Shown one piece after another: positions 45,559 to 58,125 of a stretch of DNA of 64,000 bases. The DNA lies in the NCBI GenBank assembly GCA_019454045.1, contig SKCR01031833.1, forward strand, positions 22,303-86,302. The letters are read 5' to 3'. How positions within the stretch are numbered: the first letter of the stretch is position 1; each line of letters starts with the position of its first letter. Source of the DNA: Zanthoxylum bungeanum. Lineage: Eukaryota; Streptophyta; Magnoliopsida; Sapindales; Rutaceae. The position numbers and the translations under genes were made by a program. A model generated the notes under the pieces. The model had not been told where the DNA came from. It ran no database searches and saw only the letters and a program-made list of their open reading frames with translations.

Positions 45559-48500
45559 TGTAACATCTCCCTTCTCGGAGATGCTACTGGCACGGAATAA
45601 GCCACCCTATCCCTCTGAGCCTATGAGTTTCTGACTCTAATCTATACTACTAATCTCATATCTAATACAAACTCATTCATGAGACCATGTCCCAACTCAA
45701 TAACACAAAATAAATGCAACTCAATACTCATAATTGTATACTTAACAATACTTCTTTGTACAACTCTGTACAACTCTGTCCGTAGACACCTTGACTTATA
45801 ACACAAACAATCAAAACTATACAAGTAATTGATACATGAATTCACTGTGACTATGACTAACTGTAACTCTGCACTCGATATGTTGGACCCAAACACCCTA
45901 GTGACTACTATCAGTGTCCATCCTCTCGAGCTCGTCCTCCGGGTATTTCTGCAAAACAAAAACATTGGGAGTGGGGGGTTAGATCATTTGAAAGACCTAG
46001 TGTGTGGATAATTTAAAATGAAACTAAAAAACTTCATAAAACTTTTTTTGTTCTGAAATTAAAACTAACTCAAGAAAACTGGACTTTTCTGAAAACTCTT
46101 CTTATCTGAAATCAAATCTCTCTTTGTGAAACCTTATGGAAACCTTTCTTTTTGTAAAACTCTGAAATTCTTATAAATCTGTTTCTTGTAAAAGCTCTTT
46201 TATTCAACCATCATTTTGAAAACCATGTCTCCAAAAATCATTTCTCTGAAAAACATAGATATGAAATCTGTTTCTGAAAATGTATCTCTGAAAAACCTGA
46301 CGTATGAGGTCATTACGTCTCGCCGCCCCCATACGCCTAAACTGGAAACCATATCTCTGAAAAACTGACGTATATGGGCGTTATGTCTCATTGTCCCCCC
46401 ATATGCCTAAACTAGTGCTCTTTGGGTGTTATGCTCGTCGTCCCCCAATCCACTTAACTAGAGCCAGATGTGCGGATCAATACTATCATCTCGACTCTGA
46501 ATCTAGGGTCTAGGGACGTTACGTATCGCCGTCCCTCTAGCCCTAAAATCTAGGATCTGGGGGGCATCTGTCATCCATAGTCCTGAACTACGTGTGCACA
46601 CATTGTGAATCCCTCAATTCCAGTAATCATCAATTCTAATATCTGTATCAAGTTACATCTGAGGTGGGTTTTTCCCCATGCCTCCAAAAATCATAAAACC
46701 ATGCTTTTCAAATCATCACTTTCTAAAACATTTCTTATGTTTTGTCTCACTGTCCCCTCATATGCCTAACCTAGTGGTCTTTGGGCGTTATGCTCGTCGT
46801 CCCCAAAGCCACTAAACTAAAGCCAGATGTGCGGATCAATACTATCATCTCAACTCTGAATCTAGGGTCTAGGGACGTTACGTATCGCCGTCCCCCTAGC
46901 CCTGAAATCTAGGATCTGGGGGCATCTGTCATCCCTAGTCCTGAACTACGTGTGCACACATTGTGAATCCGTCAATTCCAGTAATCATCAATTCTAATAT
47001 CTATATCAAGTTACATCTGAGGTGGGTTTTTCCCCATGCCTCCAAAAATCATAAAACCATGATTTTCAAATCATCACTTTCTAAAACATTTCTTAAAACA
47101 TTCTTACTCATAAAACATCTGGAAATAAACTTGGCTAACGCCCTATATGTGGAAAAGTAAGTTTCAATTCAAAAACATAAGTAAATACAACTTCAGAAAA
47201 ATGGTCCACTCACTGATTTGGAATCTGGCTGACATTACTTTGTTTCCCCGATGGAAATTGGGGCTCCTACGAAGATCTATAATCGATAAACTTGGTTAGA
47301 ACATAAGTCGTGGAACACGATTCGAAACAAAACTAAGTTTCATAATTTAACTAATTTATAATCACCACATGATGTATTATGCTTGCGACATTTCATAATA
47401 CGTGTATATGGGATGATACGAAATCCTTAGGACGGTCTCTACTATCCTAAGTTGAAACTGAAATGATTTGTCTGTTACTCATTGTGATATCGGGTCGGGA
47501 GCATCGGGACATCCATACTAGCAGACTCAGGCAGAGAGCATTTCATGTTTTGCGTCACGACACCAGGTGCTGAGCATCGCGACTTCTACACAACTGACCT
47601 GAGGCTTCCCATGACCGACCTGAGGCTTCCTTACCACCGACCCGAGTCTTCCACAACACCGACTTGAGTCTTCCACATGACCGACCAAAGTCTTCCTCAC
47701 GTCCGACCTGATTCTTCCTCATGACCGACTGAGTCTTCCTCAAGATCGACTTGAGTCTTCCTCATAACCGACCCGAGTAAGGGAGCATCTTTTTTCTCCG
47801 CATCATGACGCCAAGTGTTAAGCTCCGCGACGCCCATATATACAGAGTCGAAACAGAGAGCTCCTCCTTGTTACGGGTCGGGACACAAGATCTTTGGCGT
47901 TGCGACGCTTGCCCATTTTCAAGTCTAAACATCAACCTTTCTATGATAATACCCAAAGCAATCCCCAACACTCATATCCAAGCTTCAACTCAACTTATCA
48001 TAAACTCATTTCATATCCTCAATTAAACGCAACTCATTATCTCGCATCATTATATCACAAAATATAAATCCCCAACACATTCACACAAAAAACTTCATTT
48101 CATGCTAATTACTACCATGACACCCTCCAAAATGCATGATAACAACACTATCAATGCCAATTGAGCAATTCCAAACCCTATGGTATACAAGGTGCGAATT
48201 AGGGTTTTATTCACTTTTGCCCAAAATTGAAAATTGAGAAGATAAGAAGAGAAATGAAGCTTACCATACTTGGAAATGTGATTGAATGGTTCAAAATGAC
48301 TTGAGATTGGAGACAAGAGAGTGAGGATAAAATGGCATGAGAAGGTCCTCACTTCTATGCTCTTCACATTTCTTTTGTCGAGGGAGAGAGTGAATAGTGT
48401 TCTATTTATAGGCAAATGGCTGATTGTTTTGTAAGAAAATGAGTGGCTAAGGTTGTGTCACATCACCTTATTCTAGTCTATTCTCAAATTTCACTGTAGC

Positions 48501-48838
48501 ATCCATGGAAATCATGATTTTTGACCTATTTCTAATTCGAATTTGAATATATGTCCAACGTGGAAGTTGTAGGTCTCGATCTTAGATTTCCGACGATATA
48601 ACATTCATAAAAATCGATAATCGTATGAAGAAGTTACGACCTAAATACTAAGTGCTGTTTGAAGTGGAACATCAAACAAATTTCGTATCGGAACTGTGAT
48701 AAATTTATCGAATATCCGAAAAGTAATTCCACAAATACATATGTACTTAAACATGATTTATTTTATATATTACACCATTTATGACATAATAGTCATCGAG
48801 ATTACCAGGTAGTAATCGTCGGGATTACCGGGGTGTTA
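45559..48838 (-). repeat. Chromovirus-type (Tekay/Del-like) 3' LTR, minus strand
   Basis: On the - strand it begins TATAACACCCCGGTAATCCC, right after a purine run (TTTAAGGGGGGAA at 48839-48851) and the word GAGGACGAAT typical of the end of chromovirus pol. It ends GGGAGATGTTACA at 45559. A TATA box (TATAAATAGA, - strand) lies at 48401-48410. It contains a 359-bp tandem duplication and CGCGACGC words at 47540-47905. The initial TG reads TA. Confidence 0.7.
46387..47094. repeat. 359-bp tandem duplication in the chromovirus-type LTR
   Basis: The block with AGCCAGATGTGCGGATCAAT at 46462 recurs at 46821, with TAGGGACGTTACGTATCGCC and CATCTGTCATCC in the same order in both. Spacing is 359 bp and the copies differ by a few substitutions. 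Confidence 0.9.
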
Positions 48839-49849
48839 TATTCCCCCCTTAAATATGATTCGTCCTCGAATCCTCTTTATAATTGGAATTCTGGAATCTT
48901 TCTATACTTGAAAATTTTTTATACTGAAATCCTTCCACAAGCCACAGGATTCACATGCTATCTCCTTAAGCCACCAACTTTCGACTAATTATATTGTCAT
49001 AACTAACTCTGTTTCACCAACTATATTGCACTACTTCCCGACGACCTTCCATATGTTGTCATAATGCCACAAGACAAAGTGATCATCATGATGGTCCTTA
49101 TATGCCACAATATTCTAATTGGTCTACGTGAACCCTTACTTTGCTGTAAACCATCTTTTATTATCTGGGTTCAATTTGATTTAATAACTAAGATCTCTGC
49201 CAAACTAATCATTTACCAAATGGCTAGCAAACATGAATTTTCTCCGTCTTTCCTTAACATCTGCTTTACGTATAACACCTCTTGCCATGTTCGTACATAC
49301 TGCACCAAAGTCCGTGAGCTTTAGTGAATAATCTTTTGAATTCTTGACTAAGAGGTAACTTCTCGTTCTTATTCCATGAAACTTCTGCTGAGTACTTTAC
49401 ACTACAGTCATGCTACAATTATTTTCACACAATTAAGAATCTTCATTTCTAGGCCTCTAGTGGAGAACAACATTCCTTGACTCAATCGTTTCCTTCGTAG
49501 ACCACGCTTATAAGTTAGTAACTCAGCGAAGTCAAGTATTCATGCATTGCATATTTTATTTATTGATCGGAAGCATATCTCACAACTTTTATTCTAATAA
49601 ACTTTATCAATTATAGATTATCAGCAGGAACTGCGACTTTCATCAATATCGTAAGGTAGTACCAGTCAGTTTCCAAATTTGTGAGTGGATATTTTATTTT
49701 TACAATATTTTTTTAATTTTATTAAGTTAATTGAATTTATTATATTTAAGTTATACTTTGAGATGAGAGCAAGTTGCCAAAATATTTTCATGAGTTAGAA
49801 AATATTTTTGGACCAGTTGAAAAATGTTATTATCAATATGATATCCATA
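48839..49849 (-). other. Remnant of the 3' interior of a chromovirus-type element
   Basis: The purine tract and GAGGACGAAT word at its left end show it is interior sequence of the element whose LTR is 45559-48838. The rest has no readable domain and decays into AT-rich DNA by about 49700. Confidence 0.5.
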
Positions 49850-50684
49850 GATCATAGTTTTAGGGCCAGTATGACAACATTGATTAGCGCTACTGTCTCT
49901 GATTCACTGACTTGGGAATGGCGAGACGTAAAGCCCCAAGACACTAGTTAGGCGTGTGGGGGGACGTCGATACGTAACGCCCCATTACGTCAGCTGTTTT
50001 CCAGATGAGACTTTCAGAATTGACAATTTTATGAAAGAGTTTCAGAAAGAATTAGTTTTATGAGAGATCTTAGAGTTTTACAGAAAGAAATAAGTTTCTA
50101 GAAAATTTTTGCAAAAAGAGATTCATTTTCAGAGAAGATTAGTTTTTCTTGTAAAAATGAGATGATTTCGATTTCAGAAAATAAATTTTCCCTAAAGCAT
50201 TTTAGTTTCCATTTTAAACTGTCCACTTACTAGATCGTTCAAATAATCTAACCCCTTCATTCTCTAGTGTTTTTTGTTTTGTAGGTCTACTCATAGGATG
50301 AGTTCGAAAGGATGGATACTGATGGTAGTCACTAGGGTTATTCGGTCCACATATCAGTAAGGTCTGAGGTATATGGATTAGGAAAAGTCAAGGTTGTAAT
50401 AGTTAAAGTACAAGTTGGTTTTAAGTTTCATGAGAGTCTTTACTGAAGGTTTCTGAGTCAAAGTTACCAGAGTTTAGCATAATAAGTTCAGAGTTGTAAA
50501 AGACAAAGTTTTCTTAATGAAATTAAGTCAAGTAGTCCTCAAGTGTAAGTGTGTGATTCATGTTTGTAAAATAATTAGAAAAGCAGTAGATTTAAAATAG
50601 TTTTTCAGTTAGCTAGAGGCTGAGGGTGATAAGGTGACCTATCTCCTACCGGTAGCATCTCAGAGAGAGGGATGTTATATAAAT
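49850..50684 (+). repeat. Chromovirus-type LTR 3' fragment, plus strand
   Basis: This is the reverse complement of the U5-side part of 45559-46500: GACGT..ACGTAACGCC, TTTGTTTTGTAGGTCTAC, GATGGATACTGATGGTAGTCACTAGGG, then CCTACCGGTAGCATCTCAGA and GGGATGTTATA. The orientation is opposite to 45559-48838, so two family members face each other. Confidence 0.6.
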
Positions 50685-52597
50685 TTATTTTTAGAGCGAG
50701 ATAATATTCAAAAATAAGAGTTTATATGTTAGAAAATAGGGCTGAATATTTTCAAGTGAAGATTCGTCGCGTTGGAAAACATGTGGTTTCGAGAACCAGT
50801 TACGCGATTCCTAGTTATATTTTTATACGCGAAAAGTTTGTTTTTTCAGCTATAACAATAGCAAACGAACTCTGATTGAGCTGATTCTTGAACCATTGGA
50901 CTCGTTTTTCCGAGACGAATAATTTTGATGTAGATCACTTTTCGAGAACCATCGGAAGGTCTTCCAAAATGAAAATTTCCTAGAAAACCCCATGGTAGGG
51001 ACCTGATAGTAATTTTGTGAGGGTCAAAACGTAATTTCCAAAAAATTTTCTATAAATACCATAACGTTTCTTGAAATTTCGAAAATGGCAAAACTTCCCA
51101 AACCCCTTCACTCGACCCTCTGTTCCCAAATTCATCTTAGGAGAGACCTGGTCGCGCTGGCGGCCAGCCAGCAATCTCTATCAGGCGCGACGGCCTAGAG
51201 GGGTGCGTCGGCCACCCCTCCATTCTGTGGTGGCCGATGGCAGCCCCAGAACGCCGGTGAACGGTGAGAAAGAGAGAGAAAACATGCGGGTATGGTTTTT
51301 TCCATCCTGTCTTATAGATTTGTTTCATGGCCTGAGCCACCTACCAAATCGAAGCCCTCGGATACTATAAGTTGGTGGTGATGGGTTTTCCATTTCGTGC
51401 ACGGTTGCATGTGAATTGAGAGAAGAAATGGTGGTGAACAGTACCCACGAATGAACAGTAGATTCGATCAAAATTCTGTTGATTCTAGAACGTTCGTGGG
51501 ATCGTTTGCAGTCCGTATATGCCCTCGAAATCTCGATTAGATCTCCCAGTAAAAAATCGTTAATTTCAAGTTTATCATTAAATTTTCGAATGTTTCCAAT
51601 AGCTTCGTAGAGTAGCATAATGATATAAATTGAGTTGTTTGACTTCGAGTATATTGAATATGTGTATATAGTAGAATCAGAGTGAAAACATAACTAATTG
51701 ATGTGGTTTTGATTGTAATGATGGATATGAGATTATGCAAGTTTCCAGTTAAAGTGGGTTTTGCGTATATTGATGTGGTTTTGATTGTAATGATGGATAT
51801 GAGATAGATATGATGATACAATAATGTTTAGAGAAATCCGAGTAGGTTCGGAGGGTTTATAACCCTTCCATAGCTTTTGCAGAAACTTTTTCAGAAGATT
51901 TTCCAAAAATACATAAACATAGTATTTAAGTTAATTGATCGTCTGGAATAGTTTGTAAAGATGTTTTAAGATTATTAAAACTGAAAACATTAAAATTGGA
52001 TTTAATCTGGTTGTCCCAAAAAGATCTGGAATTTTGTCATAGTTAAGTCGAGAATACCGTAAGTCGCTACTTTGACGGCGTTTCGCCATTTGTTTTGACA
52101 GATTTGACTAGGACCTGTAGTGCTCGTGAAGCCAGGTAAGTAACCCATACGAAGAGTATTTGAATTGTTGATTTTGTGTTTTAAATATATATAGAGATGC
52201 TTGAAATGTTTAGCATAAAACGAGGATAGTTAATAGGTAGTTTGAGAACGAAGTTTAAGACTATGTTTATTTAAGTGAATCGACCATCGCAAGTATATAT
52301 TTTTATTATTGCTATGATATGAAGTAAAATATTTGATGAGTTTAATGTCTATATATATATGTATTTATGTACACAAGTGTATGAATATGTAATGGCATGT
52401 ATATATATATGTATATGTAAATGAACAAGTATATGTTTAAGCATAGGTACATGTATTTATATATGTATATGATGATAAGTTATGGATAATTTGAGTACAC
52501 ATGATCGGTAAATGGAATATGTTAATTGATAAGTTTATATAAGTTAAGCTCTTCCTGAATGGATATGTTAATTGATAAGTTTTTGTATCAAAGGTTT
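50685..52597 (+). repeat. Chromovirus-like LTR fragment with promoter, cut by element D
   Basis: TATA box TATAAATACC at 51051 is followed by a GC-rich leader (51120-51270, CTGGTCGCGCTGGCGGCCAG) and then AT-rich U5-like sequence. Its end portion (52320-52590) resembles 32493-32830. Insertion of D at 52598 removes the end. ORFs in the GC-rich leader are not protein-like. Confidence 0.5.
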
Positions 52598-54312
52598 TGA
52601 TCGGTGAAATCACACATGTAACGCAAGCGCACATATCTCTTAAGTTGTATAAAAATATTGATCCCACGAAAACTTAATTCCTATGATTATTAATTATTGA
52701 TGTTAAATGTTTACATGTATCTAATTAGGGAAGAAATGGATTGTTCACTGGTTGAAGTTGGATTTAGTTAAAATAAATAAATAAAAATACAAAATAAAAC
52801 AAAGGACATCAATAATAAAGAGAACATCTAGGGTTGTGAATCCGCCCAATATTATTCTAATGATGAATTGATTCTGCTATACATGTGTAATAAATTAGTT
52901 GTTAACCTGGAACACAAAGAGATGCATAAGCCACTGTCGATAGTCGAATATAAACACCCAAAATAACTAAATTAACTATATGTCTATGTTAACCAAGAAA
53001 CCATGAATTCATTAAGTTCAAGTTCCAATTGTGGCTACCCACTCCCGACAAGTATATGTTTGTCCTGGAAGGAAATCTCTAAGATGTGAGATCGTGAGCT
53101 ATTGAATCTAAGGCTGAAACCTAAAACCCTTTCGTCAAGTTCATTTTAAGTTTACCACATCAATCTTATTGGTGATCAGGCAACAAGAAACATTAAGGTT
53201 AAGATTCAATAAACAAGCCAAAACATCACACATATATAAAAAAATCAATTATTAAACTCGTGAATATTGTGATTCATCACTTCCTTAGATTAAAAATAAA
53301 ATGCTTGGGTTAATGGATCCACCTTTAATATTTCAAATCTAGAAATATCCCTTATTATAATATATAAATTCGTATTATATTACCAATCGACAATACATGC
53401 GGTATCCAGATCAAGTCATGTTTTAATTAATTCCAACCGACCTTAAAGGCGGTATCTAATTAAGTCAGGTTAAAATTAATTTAATTAAGTCCAACTGACC
53501 ATAAAGGCGGTATCCAATTAAGTCACGTTTTAAGATTATTTATATATTATAAATTAAGGGAGATTAATATAAATTATTCATATTGAAATTTTCACCCTTC
53601 CCCCAACGGAAGTTAACTACAAAACATAAAAGAAATATAAAACAAACAAACAAACTATTATTATTTCTAAAAATAAAAATACATTACTATTAATATATAC
53701 AAACAAGATAGAATCCTCAGTTCCTTATTAAGAAAGCTAAGGAAAGTATGAAAATGGAAAATGAAATCAACTTTAATTTATAGGCAAATTTTTGGTTTGC
53801 CAATCGCGAAGCGTGAAGGTTTGCGCGTCGCGATGCGCGTTGATTGATGACATGTGTACGTGACTTTCTGAGATATTGACATGTGGCACGCATTTATCGG
53901 TGTGTCACGAAGTAGAAGGTCATGCTCATCGCGACTCGGGGAACAGTAAATGGCGACTGTCGGCAGCTGAATTATTGATGCGCGTCGCGGCACAGAGAAG
54001 GTTGTGCGTCGCGACGCGTGCTACAGTGATGACACAGTGATGATGCAAGCAATTACGTGTGTCATCACTGCAGCTGAATAATTGAGTCTATATCGCGACG
54101 CAGAGGTCCTGCACGTCGCGATGTGTGAATAGTAAATTTCTCATTTTGTCCGTTTTTTGTTGTTTTAGCCCCGAGTTGATTCCATTGAGTCCCAAAACCT
54201 TATTTATCTTCAAAATACACAAAAACACATCAAAACAATCATCAAACTCGAGAAACTAAACAAAATATTAAGTTAAAGGGGCGGTAAATATTGATATATT
54301 TTCCACTCATCA
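52598..54312 (-). repeat. 3' LTR of element D
   Basis: 1715 bp. It carries the CG palindrome cluster (GCGTCGCGATGCGC near 53826, GCGTCGCGACGCG near 54006, CACGTCGCGATGTG near 54113) upstream of GCCTATAAATTAA on the - strand. It is closer to A/B than to C in U3. Confidence 0.85.
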
Positions 54313-54530
54313 CACCCCCAAACCTAACATTTTGCTAGTCCTCAAGCAAAACAAATAAATAAAATGAAATAAACAATTAAAGCTAAATTAATCTAAGCCA
54401 CTTTCGTAGGGATCACGGTTGCATTTAACGTATGCAACAAGCCTTTAAACCCCTAGGTGTCAGTAGTGGACGAGTTATAGTCTCATGAGGGCTTACAACA
54501 ACGATACCCACAAACGTCAATCAAATGTAC
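54313..54530 (-). other. Terminal interior and polypurine tract of element D
   Basis: On the - strand, TTAGGTTTGGGGGTG precedes the LTR, and GATCCCTACGAAAGTGGCTT and TTGCATACG match A, B and C. Confidence 0.8.
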
Positions 54531-55085
54531 AACCAAACTCACAATTTCTAAGAATTATTCTCGACACAGCCACAACTCAAAATTTTATCACAACTTTAAC
54601 TAAAAACAATAAACCACACGCTGCAAATCACAAAAATTGTCCATGTTTTTCGCCCCCAACATACCAATTCAACAGCAACCACAAACACAAAAAATTACCA
54701 CAATAACAACTCATAAATTCGCAAAACAAAAATGATAAATGAAAAATTGAAACAACAAAGAAAGAGAAAACCTCAAAATTGGAGGATGGTGAGTAGATGG
54801 AATGGGTAAGAATGAGTGTTTGGTTGAGAGAGAAAGTGAAGAAGTTGAGAGAAAATGAGAGAGAGTGAGGGAAAACGAGAGAATAAATGTGAGGAAAATG
54901 GGTCACGGCTACTGGTTTTAGACCTGGTATCACGTACGCGTTGTGACGTAAAGTGCTACGCGTCGTGACGTGTAGCCCTAAAAATTTGAGGATTTTCACG
55001 TGTTAGGTTGGCGCTTCGCGACTCAAAGGGTTTACGCATCGCGTCTCGACGTGTTTTTATTTTTGGCATTTTGCGAATCCTTCAA
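54531..55085 (-). promoter_or_regulatory. Promoter-like block in element D at the place of LOG
   Basis: Read on the - strand, CGTCACGACGCG-type motifs (54905-55050) are followed by a long pyrimidine-rich leader (CTCTCTCTCATTTTCTCTC) and then a 123-codon ORF that is hydrophobic and repetitive and probably spurious. In A, B and C the LOG gene lies here. It may be a recombined piece of another LTR or another captured segment. No TATA box is clear. Confidence 0.35.
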
Positions 55086-55330
55086 ACATATCCACTAAGA
55101 TGCATCTCAAGAGTTGATTCCTTACTCTGCCATCTTTGATGAATTGAATTTTTATCTTCATGATTTTATCAAACATTATTTCGTGATAACCTCATTTTCA
55201 TTGGCTTGTTTTGCTTTAAGTGCTCCGCCTGTGTTTTTCCCTGCAAAAATAACACACAAATTAAAAAATTCTACAACATGTGTACAAAAAATACGAACAA
55301 TAAAAATAACAATTAAATAAAAATTTGCAT
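55086..55330 (-). pseudogene. Trace of the cysteine-rich cargo ORF in element D
   Basis: On the - strand, KIKIQFIKDG and the following LLRCILVDMF-like codons correspond to DKIKFIRDG...LETHLSGYVY of the A/B/C ORF. The Cys cluster itself is not readable. It lies in the same order before the terminal non-coding region. Confidence 0.45.
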
Positions 55331-56174
55331 GGGTTGCCTCTCTGCTAGCGCTAAATTTTACGTCTTCAGCCAGACGTGACTGAAGATTATCCTTCAAGGA
55401 GGCTTCAGTGTGGTTTTGGACATCCAAGAGAGGACAATCCCATGTGCGTTGCTTTTGAAGGGTCTCTTCCAACGGTAAGATGGTCAAAATGATGTTGTTT
55501 GACTCAATGCTCGTGCCACCTTTTTAAACTTTGTTCTCTAGTAGTCTGTGAAAGAAATATCAGGTGATCAAGTGGTCTCGTATAATGCTTGACTTTGAAT
55601 GGGAGTGCCATTCTATCAAGCTTCTGGGTGGTGTTCTCGATATATATTCCCCAATGTTGCAGTATTTCCTCTAGTATCATGAGATTTTCAATATGTCCGA
55701 CACTTTCTCTTCCATCTGTCCTGCATCTTGCTCCAACTTAAGTTCACATATATATTTTAGTATTTCATCATTCAGCTCTTCTTCTGTTATCTGTGAAATG
55801 CATGCTCCACGAGTATCAATCTGAGGATGCAGAGATATGTCTGTCTGTATGCCTTCATCCTCAATTGTTGATGTGAACGGTATGGGTAGCTCTTCCTCAC
55901 AGATGCATTCAGCGACCAGAGATTGATCTAGATCAAGTTGAGATTCTGCTTGTTTGGGCTCCTGAATTGATACCTCTGATTCTTGATACTACTCAGCCTC
56001 TTCCACTGTTAAGGTATCATTTTGAAATGCTTGGTACTCGAAGGCTTCATCAGTGTCATCAAAAAATACTCAGTGAGGTATGTAGCTCTGGTTTTATATT
56101 AATTGTCTCACTTGATCTGTCATTCTCTGCATGGTTGCTGCTTGACTCTGAAATTTTACATTAAGTTCAGCATC
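55331..56174 (-). pseudogene. Decayed acidic coding stretch of element D
   Basis: It continues the gag-like ORF on the - strand with stops. Readable parts are acidic and Glu/Gln-rich, for example EEELPIPFTSTIEDEG. At its left edge TTTGCATGGGTTGCCTC matches the spacer before the cargo genes in C. No enzyme motif is seen. Confidence 0.4.
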
Positions 56175-56640
56175 TCATTCTTTGAACATCTCGAAGATGT
56201 TAGTAAATCGTTCTTCCTGTTTCTTGAGCATGTCCATCAATTGTTTTTCCTCTGATGGTTCTGGTTTTTGAGGAAGATCGTAGGTTGATGATGTATAAGA
56301 TAAAGAATATGGTTTAGTGAAACATGTGGGTTCTTTATATGAACGTCTCTGATAAATTTTCCACCTCGAATTGTACTGGTACATGCATTGATTGCTCGGG
56401 TGGTTACCATCACATATCTCACATCTCTGAAATGGTTGAGAAAATGTTGTACTATTTATCTCTGACATCCAATGATAGTTGTTGGGATGGACAACAGGCC
56501 TCAGAAAACCGGACTGCGACTCCCTGATTTATGGTGTGTCTTATCTCTTAACGCTCGTAATACTTCCATCGCCCAATAGTGATCCATTTCAACCACCTGA
56601 AAAATAAAACAAAGAAATAAAAATTATAGATAAAAAATAA
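56175..56640 (-). CDS. Gag-like zinc-knuckle fragment of element D
   Basis: An open piece (56175-56468, 97 codons) reads RCEICDGNHPSNQC, a CX2CX3HX4C knuckle of the kind found in some plant gypsy gag proteins. It is followed by a Tyr/Ser-rich linker and a coiled-coil-like EKQLMDMLKKQEERFTNIFEMFKE. Upstream, an acceptor-like TTTTTCAG near 56592 marks the start of the coding part, as in A and C. It differs from the gag of A/B/C, which has no such knuckle. It is probably a remnant rather than an active gene. Confidence 0.5.
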
Positions 56641-57289
56641 ATAAAATTAGATACAAGTAAAATAGATAGCCTTAAAATTAATAGCACAAGAAAAATAAGG
56701 ACACAAGATCTAGAGCGACGCATGCTGTCCTAGGCTCGCGGCCTAGTTGGGAGTACGGAGTAGCCACGAGGGACTAAACCGGAGAGTAATGGAGTCGCCA
56801 CCCGGTGTGAACCGGGAAAATGAGATTTAAGGCCGCACTCACCCCTCGCAAGGGAAGACCTCAAACCGTTGGGTTCGGAATGGTCCCTTACTTATGCCAC
56901 TTGTAATGAAAGGATTTATATAATAATTTAATCAGGCTTAAGTAACACTTATTTCTTAGAATATCATGCTTCTACATTCACATACATACATCAACAAGTT
57001 CATCTAAATTTATATGTAACACATATTCGAATTTGCATACAGCCTATTTGCATGTAATCTATGTCTCAATTTACATGCATAAGGATTATCATACGGCAAG
57101 CATACAAGTTAATGAACGCATTGGTGGACACAGAAACGCAAACTAATAGCATTCTTACTAGCATGCATATTAAGAAAAGATATTTAAGCGCATAACAGAA
57201 ATAGACAACTAGAGAGGTAATACAAATGCATAACGTAAAAAGGGGTAACTATATACTAAGATGGACATGTCGTAATGTGATGCAGGAGG

Positions 57290-57630
57290 ATCTGTTTACC
57301 GTGTGCGTTCGTGCAGCGTTCGTAGACGCGTTCAAATGGTAAACAGAAGGTTCTCATTCGAGTAGCGCTCGTAAACGCGTTCGAACGGAAATGAAACATA
57401 ATGCTCACGTTCGTATGGCGTTTGTTAACGCGTTCGAACGGAAATGAAACAGAATACTCACGTTCGTGTGGCGTTTATGAACGCATTCGAACAGAAATGA
57501 AACAGAATGCTCACGTTCGTATGGCATTTGTGAACGCTTTCGAACGGAAATAAGACCTGATGCATGATAAGGCAAAATACATGCGCGTTCGAGTTGCGTT
57601 CGTAAACGCGTTCGAACGGGAATAGACTTG
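57290..57630. repeat. About 60-bp tandem repeats with CGTTCGAACG palindromes in LTR E
   Basis: Five or six imperfect units of the form CGTTCGTATGGCGTTTGTTA, then ACGCGTTCGAACGGAAAT, then a short spacer. The core GTTCGAAC is a perfect palindrome. Related CGTTCG words lie near 59380-59465 in U3. Confidence 0.85.
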
Positions 57631-57669
57631 ATGCGTGAAATGGGACGTGATACATAAATGACAAATAGT

Positions 57670-58125
57670 ACAATGCGAGGCGCGGCGAAGCATCGTGGTA
57701 AAGGATTTTAATCCCTCCCCATAGGGGATCTTTCATTCCATTTACTAAGCCCATGCGCCCGATCGCATCATGCATACAAACATAAAGACAATCATATCAA
57801 ACTAAGTATGCCCGGTTGAACACATCTTACATCCAACCGAACACACATCAACCGGCGCGGCAAAGCATCGTGGTAAAGGGCTTTAACCCCTCCCCATAGG
57901 GGATCTTTCATTCCACTTACTAAGCCCATGCGCTCGATTGAGTCATGCATACCAAGAATTAAAAGCGATAACTTCAAACTTGGTGTGTCCGATTGAACGT
58001 ATCTTGCATTCAACCGAACACACGTCAACCGACACGGTAAAGCATCGTGGTAAAGGGCTTTAACCCCTCCCCATAGGGGATCTTTTATTCCACTTACTAA
58101 GCCCATGCGCTCGATTGAGTCATGC
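57670..58125. repeat. Three 176-bp tandem repeats in LTR E
   Basis: The word CATCGTGGTAAAGG recurs at 57691, 57866 and 58043 (spacing 175 and 177), each followed by CCCTCCCCATAGGGGATCTT and CTTACTAAGCCCATGCGC. CCCCATAGGGG is itself an inverted repeat. Confidence 0.9.

Larger units (their letters stand above)
52598..56702 (-). mobile_element. Athila-family relative D: 3' LTR plus short, different interior
   Basis: On the - strand the 3' LTR (52598-54312) has the same start (TGATGAGTGGAAAATATATC) and end (ACCGATCA) as the family. The interior (54313-56702) has a leader and acceptor-like TTTTTCAG, a short gag-like ORF with a zinc knuckle, a long decayed acidic stretch, a trace of the cysteine-rich ORF and the family's terminal non-coding block. 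Pol and LOG are absent. The right end is cut at the position where the PBS should be, by sequence of element E. Confidence 0.75.

Noticed and set aside
51071..51370. 99-codon ORF in the GC-rich segment
   Set aside because: It overlaps an antisense ORF of equal quality and follows a TATA box at the distance of an LTR leader.
54628..54999. 123-codon hydrophobic minus-strand ORF in D
   Set aside because: Its composition follows a CT-rich leader; no homologue is seen in A, B or C and there is no motif.
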